This document shows, piece by piece, positions 33,876-44,737 of a stretch of 64,000 nt of DNA. Each line of letters opens with the position of its first letter. Within the stretch, counting starts at the first letter, position 1. The position numbers were made by a program, and so were the translations under genes. The notes beneath the pieces were generated by a model. That model ran no database searches, was not told the origin of the DNA, and was given only the letters and a program-made list of their open reading frames with translations. This DNA is from Wyeomyia smithii (lineage: Eukaryota > Arthropoda > Insecta > Diptera > Culicidae), in NCBI RefSeq assembly GCF_029784165.1, contig NC_073696.1, positions 48,243,315-48,307,314 on the forward strand, written 5' to 3'.

Positions 33876-34273
33876 AACTAAAATTAAAGAAAAGGTATCT
33901 AAGCATAATACAAGACTAATAGCTGAAACATTTCATATTAAAGTTAGAGGAGATGATAACGTTGTTAACAAACAAACAGCCTCTATATTTTCAAAGCTGC
34001 ATACAACCCTATAGTTTGCAAACTAAAAACAGGAAAAGGAAGAAAATTAGATAAACGAAAACAAAATAGTAGTTGTGGTGTGTAGAGTAAGTCGTAAAGT
34101 TTGTATGTTCGAATTTTGTGTTTTTGTTCTGAATGTATATTAAATAAAGTTAATTTTAGAGTCCGCTGATGATGAGTGGAAGCCAGTAGTAACTCGAAAC
34201 GTACGGACAAACTGGCAAATGTAGTTTAATTGATTTACTCCGCCGAAAACTGTCGCTCACAAGAAGCAATCGA
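33766..34273 (+). pseudogene. Inverted PLE 3' copy (part of GIY-YIG domain and 3' UTR)
   Basis: The plus strand reads FLYKRLEQHKYNIKTKKFGG, then GLGQHTLETGH and IAETFHIKVRGDDNVVNK, the same as the minus-strand nuclease C-terminus at 32.4-32.75 kb with small differences and an early frame loss near 33,985. It is a mirror copy, not an independent gene. Confidence 0.85.
34161..34208 (+). ncRNA. PLE hammerhead ribozyme, right terminal copy
   Basis: Stem I GUCCG (34,161-34,165) with CGGAC (34,204-34,208). The core CUGAUGA (34,166-34,172) is exact, with one unpaired U at 34,173. Stem II is GAG/CUC (34,174-34,195), GAAA at 34,196-34,199, then C and the cleavage triplet GUA (34,201-34,203). Stem III has no loop within one molecule. 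Only single-base differences from the left copy lie in the stem II loop. Confidence 0.6.
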
Positions 34274-34607
34274 ATAGATGCGGCGATAACCACGATAAAA
34301 CACTGATGAACAACTTCCAATCACTTCTCACTGTCTGTCTAAGGCTGTGCCACTAAACGCTGCAGAAGACAATCACATAAATCGCCGCAGGGGCGTCTAT
34401 ACTTATCTGGCGTTCTAAAATATACTATGGTGACGGAAGAGGCGTCCTCGCTAAGTTGCACAGTTTTGGAAATAGGTGCGTCATAAGCTTTGTAGCTCTA
34501 ATCAGAAAGTATTCGCTTGCATCGATCGTGTCTCCTAATATAATTCAACCAGAAGAGCGAAAATGAGGCTCGAGTTATAGGAATTGTGCGAAAATGTTCT
34601 TTCTGTG
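34274..34607. other. No recognisable feature
   Basis: Spacer of balanced composition between the PLE and the tandem duplication. Confidence 0.35.
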
Positions 34608-35611
34608 TAGTAAAAAAATAATGTATAAAATTAGGATCTAAGTACTTTATGCGTTGGTTTTAAAATCCAAAACGCGCTAAAATAATATATATTGGATGGT
34701 TAACAACCAATTTTCATCTTCAGGTTGCAGGACTGGTAAAACTACTGAATTTAAGACATTTGAATTGGAATCAAATGGCGGAGTTTGTCATGGGATGGAC
34801 GGATGCTTAAAGATTGCACATTTTAGTCAAAACAAGTTGCTGAAATTTTGTAAAGTTCAAGGCTTTATTCGCGGTAATTTTTATTCAAATTTCATGCAAA
34901 GCCGTCAGTGTATGTAATTTTTGATATGCGAAACTGAACGAGAACTGGAGAATGTGACCTAGATCTTGAAAAAATATACCTTTTCCAAACAAAACACGAA
35001 GACGAACCCGCAATCTCCACTACAAGTATTTTTGACGTTTTTAAATTTAGTTTAATTTTTTTTTTTTGTTTAGCAAGTATCGAAGGAATAAAGAGAAACC
35101 AATTTACGCAGGCATATAGCAAACGGTTTGAGAAACCGCTCAAAACTTGAACGCCCATTTCTTGAATTCGTAAATATGTCTTTTTTTTTCAATCATTCAA
35201 CCAACATCTAGTGGAAATTATAAAATTGTAAATTATTGGAATCACATTCAAACATAGCTTTTATTACAAAAGGAGCAATAGAGAAAAAACTCCAATTGGG
35301 CTCTGAATTATATTTTTCGAATGAATATTTTTTCAGAAAACATTTTAGAGAAGTAAATATATTCGTTTGAAAAATATAATTCAGAGCCTAACTAGGGTTT
35401 ATGGTAAATGCAAATGTTCGTAGGCGATTCTGGGTTTCATTTTGGATGATTTCATAGCCTCATCTGTTTGACCTTTAGGCGTGATTTCTATTTGTTTCGG
35501 GTCAAATTTTGAATCATTTCCATAATTTTGTCTACTGGGAATGCTTTTCCAATCATCATTCCGTGGTTTAAAAGTAAGAATCTGTTCTATTTTTCCCTCT
35601 TTTTAATAAAA
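34608..35611. repeat. 1-kb direct tandem duplication, unit 1
   Basis: Starts TAGTAAAAAAATAATG and ends CTCTTTTTAATAAAA; unit 2 follows directly. The units differ at only a few percent of positions and by small indels. Each contains a 73-codon frame (34,696-34,917 here), a SINE-B relic (about 34,925-35,030, minus strand) with the B-box region GAACCCGCAATCTCC, and a 90-bp hairpin (35,299-35,388) with arms GGCTCTGAATTATATTTTTC. The frame has no known domain; it starts MVNNQFSSSGCRTGKTTEFK. Confidence 0.85.
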
Positions 35612-36604
35612 TAGTAAAAAAATAATGTATAAAATTAGGATCTAATTACTTTATGCGTTGGTTTTAAAATCCAAGACGCGCTAAAATAATATATATTGGA
35701 TGGTTAACAACCAATTTTTATCTTCAGGTTGCAGTACTGGTAAAACTACTGAATTCAAGACATTTGAATTGGAATCAAATGGCGGAGTTTGTCATGGGAT
35801 GGACGGATGCTTAAAGATTGCACATTTTAGTCAAAACAAGTTGCTGAAATTTTGTAAAGTTCAAGGCTTTATTCGCGGTAATTTTTATTCAAATTTCATG
35901 CAAAGCCGTCAGTGTATGTAATTTTTGATATGCGAAACTGAACGAGAACTGGAGAATGTGACTTAGATCTAGAAAAAATATACCTTTTCCAAACCAAACA
36001 CGAAGACGAACCCGCAATCTCCACTACAAGTATTTTTGACGTTTTTAAATTTAGTTTAATTTTTTTTTTGTTTAGCAAGTATCGAAGGAATAAAGAGAAA
36101 CCAATTTACGCAGGCATATAGCAAACGGTTTGAGAAACCGCTCAAAACCCATTTCTTGAATTCGTAAATATGTCTTATATTTTTCAATCATTCAACCAAC
36201 ATCTAGTGGAAATTATAAAATTGTAAATTATTGGAATCACATTCAAAACATAGCTTTTATTACAAAAGGAGCAATAGAGAAAAAACTCCAATTGGGCTCT
36301 GAATTATATTTTTCGAATGAATATTTTTTCAGAAAACATTTTAGAGAAGTAAATACATTCATTTGAAAAATATAACTCAGAGCCTAACTGGGGTTTATGG
36401 TAAATGCAAATGTTCGTAGGCGATTCTGGGCTTCATTTTGGATGATTCCATAGCCTCATCATTTCTGACCTTTAGACGTGATTTCTATTTGTTTCTGGTC
36501 AAATTTTGAATCATTTCCATAAATTTGTCTACTGGGAATGCTTTTCCAATCATCATTTCGTGGTTTAAAAGTAAGAATCTGTTCTATTTTCCCCTCTTTT
36601 TAAT
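35612..36604. repeat. 1-kb direct tandem duplication, unit 2
   Basis: About 993 bp, homologous to unit 1 throughout. The 73-codon frame (35,700-35,921) differs from unit 1 at two residues (S/L and R/S) and one synonymous base. That gives no sign of protein constraint. The SINE relic is at about 35,930-36,025 and the hairpin at 36,295-36,384. It ends at CTCTTTTTAAT, where unique sequence resumes. Confidence 0.85.
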
Positions 36605-36660
36605 TTGGAAATTATTTCCATCAGTGTAGATTCCTGTGAATTTTGGTGCCACTAGTTCTC

Positions 36661-36735
36661 GTTAACATAACGTTGAAGCGGCGAACCCGGCGAGCGATTA
36701 CTATGCGACACTCTGACGCACTTTGACGTACTTCT
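36661..36735 (-). repeat. Dispersed repeat, copy 2 (partner at 9,185-9,250)
   Basis: The reverse complement reads GTGCGTCAGAGTGTCGCATA, then GTAATCGCTCGCC and GGGTTCGCCGCTT, matching 9.2 kb. Confidence 0.45.
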
Positions 36736-36774
36736 GTATACACCAGGGACTCCAAAATTCAAGAATGGTTAAAA

Positions 36775-37193
36775 AGCTAATCTTTCTATTTGTTTATTTG
36801 TTTATTTGGGTATAATTTTCATCCGACTCGAAGTCTTAATGAACTAAGGTATATATGTATATAATATTAAAAACTTATCCTATCTAGCTTTTTCTTCAAT
36901 TTTTGCGAAGGCTTACCAAATTCAAAATGTTCTTCTATACGACTAAACATATTAATACACGAGGCAACGGGTTCATTGTGACCAAAGTTCGTACGATGAG
37001 AGTGATTTATTAATAGTGAGGATGATCGAAGGGCTCTTTGCGGCGCACGAAAATTTATCAACGACAAGAGTTCTGGAGAGTCTACCTCATTATTCAACAA
37101 CTTTGCCACAAATAATACCTGTTGTATCTTGCGGCGGCGTTCCAAGGGTAAATATTTTGAGCATATTTTTTTCTTTTTTGCTTCTATGATCAT
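36775..37193 (-). pseudogene. Non-LTR retrotransposon ORF2 C-terminus and 3' end
   Basis: The minus frame reads AKLLNNEVDSPELLSLINFR, APQRALRSS, RTNFGHNEPVASCINMFS and FGKPSQKLKKKLD, the C-terminal tail of the same I/Jockey-type lineage as the 9.9-11.1 kb fragment. A 3' UTR with CATCCGACTCGAAG and a short AAACAAATA-type tail ends near 36,785. The 5' part of the element is missing, the usual 5' truncation of target-primed copies. It encodes no catalytic domain. Confidence 0.75.
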
Positions 37194-38636
37194 TCCCAGT
37201 TTTCCATTTTTTGTATTTTCTTTGATTTTGCGTTATTTTGAGCACTTTTGCGTTATTTTGAGCTTAATAAGATAGCATTTTTTGATTTTCGTTTTTCTAG
37301 TTTAAAGCAGCGTTTTAAGCTGAATTATTTTATATCATTGTCTCTTTTTCTCTAATTCTGAGCAGTGCTAAGGCGATGTGCCTTGTTAATCTTTTTTTAA
37401 ACTTCAATTTCAGTAAATTGGAGTTTATTTTGAGATCCTTTTTTCATTTCTTTTGGGTTTTGAAAACGTTTAAAAGCATTCCTGGACCTAGTTAAAGATA
37501 TTTTTTCATCTTGTCTCTTTTGATGTTTTCAAATTTATTATTTATTATTTCTGTGATCCTGGGCTCAACTTGGGGTTATAAATATTTTTTTCAACTTGAT
37601 CAGTTACAATAATTAACAAGCATCTGAGATAAATTAGAGAACTTTTTCATACACGCATGTTGAGCAAGATAAGATAAGATTGATGGGCTTCAGATGTCAT
37701 TTTATGCTATTGGTAATTTTAGGACTTATGGCAAAAAGTACAATATCAAAAACCAAGAACAAGCCGTTTTGAAACACTGATTTCGATTGATCTAATTGAT
37801 CGCTTAATGTTTGCTTTCCCTAGCACGATCGACAGAATATTATACATAGTTAACCGGTAATCATTCTTGGGCTATATAAAAACCGATTCTGCTCAAACTA
37901 GTCATTTTACTAATGGATGGTGGGAACCGATCACTGTTGCAAGAGGATGAGGATGGAGTAAGCTTCTTAGCAACAATATACAGCACCCGTGATAGATTTG
38001 CAGTATTTTCACAAAAAGAATGACGAACAAATTGTCACTGAATTGGCATATCGTCTTTTTGTCTAAAACTCGCACAACTTAAAATTGGATTTGAAAATTT
38101 CAAACTTCTAATTTTTATTAAAAATATTTGGGTACTTTTACTACTCGACAATCAAATGTCTTTTAATGTGTGTAACACATTGAGTGATGAAAAAAATCGT
38201 TATTTTTTTTTAGGAAAACAAAAAATAGATCAGCTAAGCATTGATGACTATCTGTTAATGGAGAAACTAGAAACAAAAAAGTTAACATTTGAAACAAAAA
38301 AAAAATAAAGCCAGATCGGTTTGTTTGGTATAATGTCTTCGGTAAAGGAGGTATTAGACGAAGCAAATATTTGCGTTTTTTGGTACGAATTTCATTTTTC
38401 GCAAATGAAAATCGTATAAAAAATAGCAAATATTTGCTTCAACTAATATCTGCTAAGGTTTGAAGACAGTAATTTTGTCCTTCCAGAGAAATTAAGAAAA
38501 AACACACACTCAAAAATAGCGTTGCACCGAATAATAGGGCTGGGAAGTTTTTTTGTGGAAAGTACCGAATTTTTAGTTTACAGAATAATGGTTTTAACTT
38601 GAGCTTGACTAGGGTAAGTCACATTAAGTCAATAAT
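37194..38636. other. No recognisable gene
   Basis: AT-rich, with a short direct repeat TTTTGCGTTATTTTGAGC near 37,225 and 37,247. No supported coding sequence. Confidence 0.4.
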
Positions 38637-38743
38637 AATTTGGTTTTTAATTTTTCTCATCTTATCATCATTTCTCGGCCGAACGGACGACCGAATATTC
38701 AACAGAACATGATAATTAAATGAGAAAAACTGAAAACCAAATT
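38637..38743. mobile_element. Small MITE-like hairpin, about 107 bp
   Basis: Arms AATTTGGTTTTTAATTTTTC and GAGAAAAACTGAAAACCAAATT-type complement, about 32 bp with a few mismatches, around a centre with CGGCCGAACGGACGACCG. Confidence 0.55.
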
Positions 38744-38808
38744 ACTCATTAATTATGTGGATTACCGTGGTCTAGTTTGAATCATTAGTCGATAACCCGA
38801 ATATTCGG

Positions 38809-39079
<271 letters not shown>

Positions 39080-40906
39080 TAATATATTCGAACGAGAAAT
39101 TTTATTGTTGGACTTTCGTTGCAACACTGTCTTATTGCATGACAAGTTTAGCTTATGCTGTCTAAAAAACAACTTCTTGTAGCTGTAAGCGCTGAGTATC
39201 ACACTTTTTCTTTGTATACAATGGAATGTTATTATGAACTATAGCTGTTACTGTTATAAACCATAAGGGAACATATTTCAACTTAAGGGGCAATAATGAC
39301 GTCATTTTGAATTTTTTTAAATCGGAAATTTTCGATGTTTTTTCGACGCCATTTTGTTTTAAGGCCAAATATCAAAATTCTAAGAGTTTGTCCACACATT
39401 AGCATCTTCTTACCCATCTTTAAAAAAACAGATCTTAAATCGGACAAAACCTGAGCTCAAAACGATGATTCTACGAAACCGGTTTTGGCATGGTTTTATT
39501 ATATTTCACATAGCAAAATAATATCGAGTATGTATGAGCATTGATGGTAACGCGCTAATATCTAAAAGTGGTAGTCAAATTATGTCTTATATTGAGTAAA
39601 AAAGTCTCAGAAATTGATTGGTAGGAGTCTGATCTACGTGAAATGTCAGCAACATATCGATTTTGCCCCAATTCCCCTGCAATACTAAAATAGGTTTATC
39701 TCGACGTTTAATTACCTTTTTTGAAATTTGTTAAACGTTATATCGAGAGTGCAAAAGATACTCAAAGATACAATAACAATTTGTCTTCACATAATTCTTT
39801 CCTTTTTGCGGGGAGGGGGTCACATTTAACTTTATCGAAGACGCGATGATTCTGTCTCATAGCTGAAGCGAGACTTCTATGTTTGGACCAGCCCTGGCCA
39901 AAAATGGAACCCCCTCCCCGCAAAAGGGGGAGGACCATGTGAAGACAAATTGTTATTGTATCTTTTAGTATCGCTTACACTCTTGATATTACATTAAACA
40001 GATTTCAAATAATTTAATCTAATGTCGAGAAGAACCTATTTTAGTATTGTGGGGAATCGGGGCAAAATTGAAATTGCTGACATTTTACGTGGATCAGACA
40101 CCAACCAATCGATTTCTGAGACTTTTTTACTAAATATAAGACATAATTCGACTACCACTTCTAGATATTAGCACATTACCATTAATTAACATACTCGATA
40201 TTATTTTGCTTTGTGAAATATACCTAAACCATGCCAAAACCGGTTTCGTAGAATCTCCGTTTGGAGCTCAGTTTTTGTCCGATTTAAGATCTGTTTTTTT
40301 TAAAGATGGGTAAGAAGATGCTAATATGTGGACAAACTCTTAGAATTTTGATATTTGGTCTTAAAACAAAATGGTGTCGAAAAAACAACGAAAATTTCCG
40401 ACTTCTCAAAAATTCAAAATGGCGCCATGGTTGCCCCTTAAGTCGAAATATATTCCTTCATGGTTTATAACTGTAACGGCTATACTGCCGTGATATGACA
40501 TTGTGACGTAGATCCAAGTGATCAGTTTTTCAGTACGGCCCAAAAACGAAAGAATTTCTCGTCACTTTTGTATGGAAATGTGTGCCAACGTCACTTTGTT
40601 TTTTTGATTTTATGCAACGTACGGATAAGTTACAACGAAAAGGAAGATATCGATCGATAGGTATTCGAATAATGAACAAATTGGTATGAAAAACTCATAT
40701 TCGGGAAAATGGCACTTACGTCACTTTTTCATCTCACGGCAGTATAGTTCATAATAACATTTCATTGTATACAAACAAAAAGTGTGATACTCAGCGCTCA
40801 CAGCTACAAGAAGTTGTTTTTTAGACAGCATAAGCTAAACTTGTCATGCAATAAGACAGTGTTGCAACGAAAGTCCAACAATAAAATTTCTCGTTCGAAT
40901 ATATTA
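39080..40906. mobile_element. Long foldback element with nested MITE, 1.83 kb
   Basis: The left arm begins TAATATATTCGAACGAG at 39,080 and the right arm ends with its complement at 40,906. About 740 bp of the left arm pair with the right arm around an 80-bp loop (about 39,823-39,905) flanked by GGGGAGGGGG and CCCCCTCCCC. The right arm is interrupted by a 258-bp MITE; without it the element is about 1.57 kb. No coding region. Confidence 0.8.
40485..40742. mobile_element. MITE nested in the right arm of the foldback
   Basis: Terminal inverted repeats CTGCCGTGATATGACA and CTGCCGTGAGATGAAA, both followed by GTGACGTA within a few bases. TATA lies on both sides (40,481-40,484 and 40,743-40,746). 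The intact left arm of the foldback shows a single copy, so TA or TATA is the target duplication. Confidence 0.82.
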
Positions 40907-42757
40907 GTCCATAAAACAAGCTAATGATGCTACTGCATCCCATGATATGAACCGGTTACGAAACAAGTCGACTTTTGCGAAATATTTATCACTACACGCA
41001 GCTTTCGGACAAACGAAACCAAACCGGGATCTAATTTACAGCTGGTTGGCCAAGAGAAAACCACATGCCGCACGGTAGAATCCCACGTTAAACAAGCTTT
41101 TCATCTTACCATTGACCGCTCAGCCCAGCAAGCGGGATCCCTTTCGCTATCGCATCGTTAAACAATCAACAATCAAACGCATCTCTCCCATACAAAACAT
41201 CGTTTGCTGCACAAATATAACAACACTGCAGAACTAGTCAATGTGGGGAGTTTGGAGAAGCGGCTGAGAGCAAACCGGCTATTGAATGCGGATTGCATTA
41301 TTACAAACAACCAACCCGGGCGGTGGCTGCAGCCGCCGGGTTGTCGATGTTGACCGTTTTCGGACTGGCATATCGGCCGCATAGTGAAGGTGAAATTCAA
41401 ATTTGTTAGCCATAAACTTGTCTACAGAGACCGGGTCGGTTTCGTAATAAATATTTCTAGCCCGCAAACGAACAAACAAACGAGAAACATGATCAATGTG
41501 TTCATTTTTTTTCTATGGGTAATTTTTCGCACATGCATAGGGGCATGAAACCACATCACTGACATCACCGCGACTTTATCCATCATATTTCACTTTCTAC
41601 GGCGATGAGCTCCGGAGTATGCAACTGCGGGTTGCGCAGCATCACAGCAATGCGGGTTCGCTAGGAGAATGCGGCCCCGCGACAAACTCAGCCGAAAGGA
41701 TTAACCAACAACTAACCGAGCGGGGATTTTGTGTGTGTGATGTTTGCTGTTTGACCTTCGGATCGAAGCACGATAAAAAGCTGCTTTGCGCAAGAAATCA
41801 GTTCCTCGTTCGGTTAATTAACATACAAAAGTGTAAATATTTACCTACCCTCAGCCACTCTCGCCCGATGCACCCGATGGGTGTACCTACCTGTCGGCAG
41901 CGACAAATCAAACCCACTGTCGTCGTCGTCGTCGTCTTCTGCGTGGCACGTCTAGACGTTGATTGATTGGCATGCTTTGATGTGTCCCGGTGTCACCAGA
42001 GGAAGATCTCAGGAGATTTATTAATTCAATTAGGTATCTGCTGGATATGCTCGATTCTGAAGACGCTAATAGAGACGTTGAAAGTGGCATCGACTCTACA
42101 ATGAATGCACAAATTGGCACGAACTTAGGACCTTTTGTTGATGAGGAACTTGTGAAGTAGCTAACTAACAGGGAAGAGATTTTAGTCGGTCGAAGATAAA
42201 TGAAGGTAACTTGAATTGGAGATTAGCTTTAAAAAATGTTTTACTCAACAATTTCACTGTCATATGTACTGCTAAGCAACTGACGGAAAGCCGATTTCCG
42301 GTTGAAGAGGTGTCAGGTCGACTTCAAGTTATGATTACTGACTGGTCGCTCGAATGTACTAGCGCCAAGACTCCGAACCTCCTGCTTCTGCTCTCCACGA
42401 AACAGGTTAAAAATGCATCATAGACATGAAAAAATAGTTGTTAGCAAGACAAAAAAGTAACAAAACTTCAAAAAAATCATTGAAAATTCAAACTTCTATG
42501 TATTGCTTTAAAAATTAAGGTTTGAAGCTTCGCTAGTACTCTACCATGAGCTAATTTTGCCTCTGCAGATAATGTTTTGGTAACATGTTTTTCATGAGCT
42601 AAGGTCGTTCGCGACAGCATCATTATTCTTTCAAACGAGTTATTGTTATGATTTTCATAATTCCAGTTTGGACGCGCAGAAAAAAAAAGTCTGCGATGGT
42701 TTTTAAGAATTCATACCAGTTTTTCGTGAATTCCTCATTAAAAACCAATAAAAAATA
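40907..42757. other. No recognisable gene
   Basis: More balanced composition at 40.9-42.0 kb with a (GTC)n run near 41,919-41,936. Frames occur on both strands without known domains. Confidence 0.4.
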
Positions 42758-42812
42758 GGGTGACTACAAATTGATAGAACACAGCCAAAAATGGTTTTCT
42801 TTGCAGTCACCC
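42758..42812. repeat. 55-bp hairpin, MITE remnant
   Basis: TAGGGTGACTACAAA and, inverted, GGGTGACTGCAAA close a short loop. Confidence 0.45.
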
Positions 42813-42886
42813 CAATAATTATATTTGCAAAAATGCAAATGCTTCCAAATGTTAGCGCCGTTTCAAACCAATTGGAGAGACTGCCT

Positions 42887-43240
42887 ACTCAATATTTTAT
42901 GGTTGATGATACTGAGTTAGCATTTTGAAGTGATCTAGAACAAACAAGTTTATGTGATCAATATTCTGTTCTGTTTGTTCCTTGGATTGTCTAGAAAACA
43001 TAGATTTTTTTTACCGTAGAATTTTAGTTTCTCTAAATGATTCAATCAATTTTACTAATATCCACTCAATATTTTATGGTTGATGATACTGAGTTAGCAT
43101 TTTGAAGTGATCTAGAACAAACAAGTTTATGTGATCAATATTCTGTTCTGTTTGTTCCTTGGATTGCCTAGAAAACATAGATTTTTTTTACCGTAGAATT
43201 TTAGTTTCTCTAAATGATTCAATCAATTTCACTAATATCC
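42887..43240. repeat. 177-bp direct tandem duplication
   Basis: ACTCAATATTTTATGG starts both units (42,887 and 43,064). The units differ at two or three bases (for example GATTGTCTAG/GATTGCCTAG). A recent duplication with no gene inside. Confidence 0.95.
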
Positions 43241-44404
43241 ACACATTGTTTTAGAAAGTAGCTGACATTTACTCTGGAAACCGTTATAGACCTCTGCGTT
43301 TCTGCTGGCGTCCTCCATTGTACTTGACCAGATGCCTAGCTTGATATACGGTCCAGCCAGCCGCATAACAGCCTTGTGTAACACCCGTAACCGGGCTGCG
43401 TGCTGTGCACCTGGACCAAAAGTGAAAGTGCATCGGAACATGTTACGGAGCTGCGGTAGAGTGGAAGCCAGCGAAAGTCGATTGGCGTCCGGTTCGTGTT
43501 ACTCCTGCGGGATTTTGTTCTTCTGATGTAAGATTCGTGCTTGAGTCACGTCCAAGTCAGTGTGCTAGAGACTGCACTTTGGGTGACCGTATACGAGAAC
43601 AACAATGGACGTCATTTTTCGACTAAATTTGGCTGGTGACGCAACTTTCGCGATGAGATTTAGACAGCGTCTGAGACAGTTAATTTTTTGCATCTAATTT
43701 GAATGACAGTCGTTAACGTGAGTTTTAACAAAAATCAAGCTCGCTCACCGGAATCCTAACCAGAATAACAAAATACGTTTCCTGCAGCTCTTGCCACGCA
43801 TACCAATCATGTTGGGGAGCTCCGACCATATAAACGATTCACTGCTTTGCAATTTTGATGTTTACATGCGCAAACAGTGGACCACTGGCTGCCTTTGTTT
43901 CGATCTTTGTTTGTCGTTTGTTTGTTGTCCAAGGTTAAAGTTTTTTTTTCTTTCAGTCAAACGTCAAACTAGTCATCTTTTCCTGTTTGTTATTTGCTAG
44001 AAAAGACTTTTCGTTTCCGTATAGAACCAATTTGGACTGTTCGTGGAGCACCTTCAAAATATTGTCGCTTTTTCACTTTTAATAATGTTTGTTGTATAAC
44101 AGGATTCCATCTGTATTCCAAAGGCATTACAACCCATTTTTAAACTTTGTAATAAAAAATTACTTGCTTTATTTCTATTCAATCGCTATATTTAGCGTAC
44201 ACACTTAGTTAATTCAGTACATTTTAGTTTTTCGAGGTCAAAATACAAACAATTTGAAGTTACCTTTGTTCTTCATAAGGTCGATCCTTTTTCTCTTATG
44301 CAGTCAAAAGAAAATACAAAAACGGTCTTATGTTAACTTTCATTTGTGAAAAAATCGAACAAAAAGTCATCAATTCAGACATGGCAAAATTTAGCGTACA
44401 GTTC
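43241..44404. other. No recognisable gene
   Basis: Frames overlap on both strands near 43.23-43.53 kb. The minus one (LRVLHKAVMRLAGPYIKLG) recalls non-LTR retrotransposon tails only weakly. AT-rich to the right. Confidence 0.35.
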
Positions 44405-44488
44405 TAGTTTTCATTCAAGGTCAAACGGTAATGAATCTACAAACGGCCGACTTCGAACCACTACTTCGAATTTTCAGAAGCACAAGAC

Positions 44489-44498
44489 TCGGAAACAG
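44489..44498. other. Target-site duplication of the Jockey-clade element, left
   Basis: TCGGAAACAG, identical to 48,878-48,887. Ten perfect bases. Confidence 0.9.
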
Positions 44499-44737
44499 TT
44501 TTTTTTTTTTTTTTTTAAGGGGGGATTTGTTAGTAGCTTAAGTATTTATGATAAATATTAGTAAATAATGAGTATGTGTGTCCAATCACAAATGGTGACT
44601 TCTCAACACTGTTAGAAATTTGTAATTTTAATTGTTAGGATTTGTTTGCTTTCGCAATTAGGACTTATAATTCGTAGGGATTTAAACCTACTTGTCAGGA
44701 AAGGGGAAGTAAACTCACAACTAACTTAATTGCTAAC

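Larger units (their letters stand above)
32240..34273 (-). mobile_element. Penelope-like element flanked by inverted copies of its own 3' end
   Basis: The left ~520 bp (32,240-32,762) and the right ~505 bp (33,766-34,273) are inverted copies of the PLE 3' region, including part of the GIY-YIG domain, the 3' UTR, a hammerhead and the outer GACAGTTTTCGGCGGAG. Between them lie the remaining nuclease and the C-terminal half of the RT on the minus strand. Partial, inverted terminal copies (pseudo-LTRs) are a documented feature of Penelope elements. The junction at about 33,766 falls at TTTTTGTATAAGAG, which is compatible with both partners, suggesting microhomology. Confidence 0.8.
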
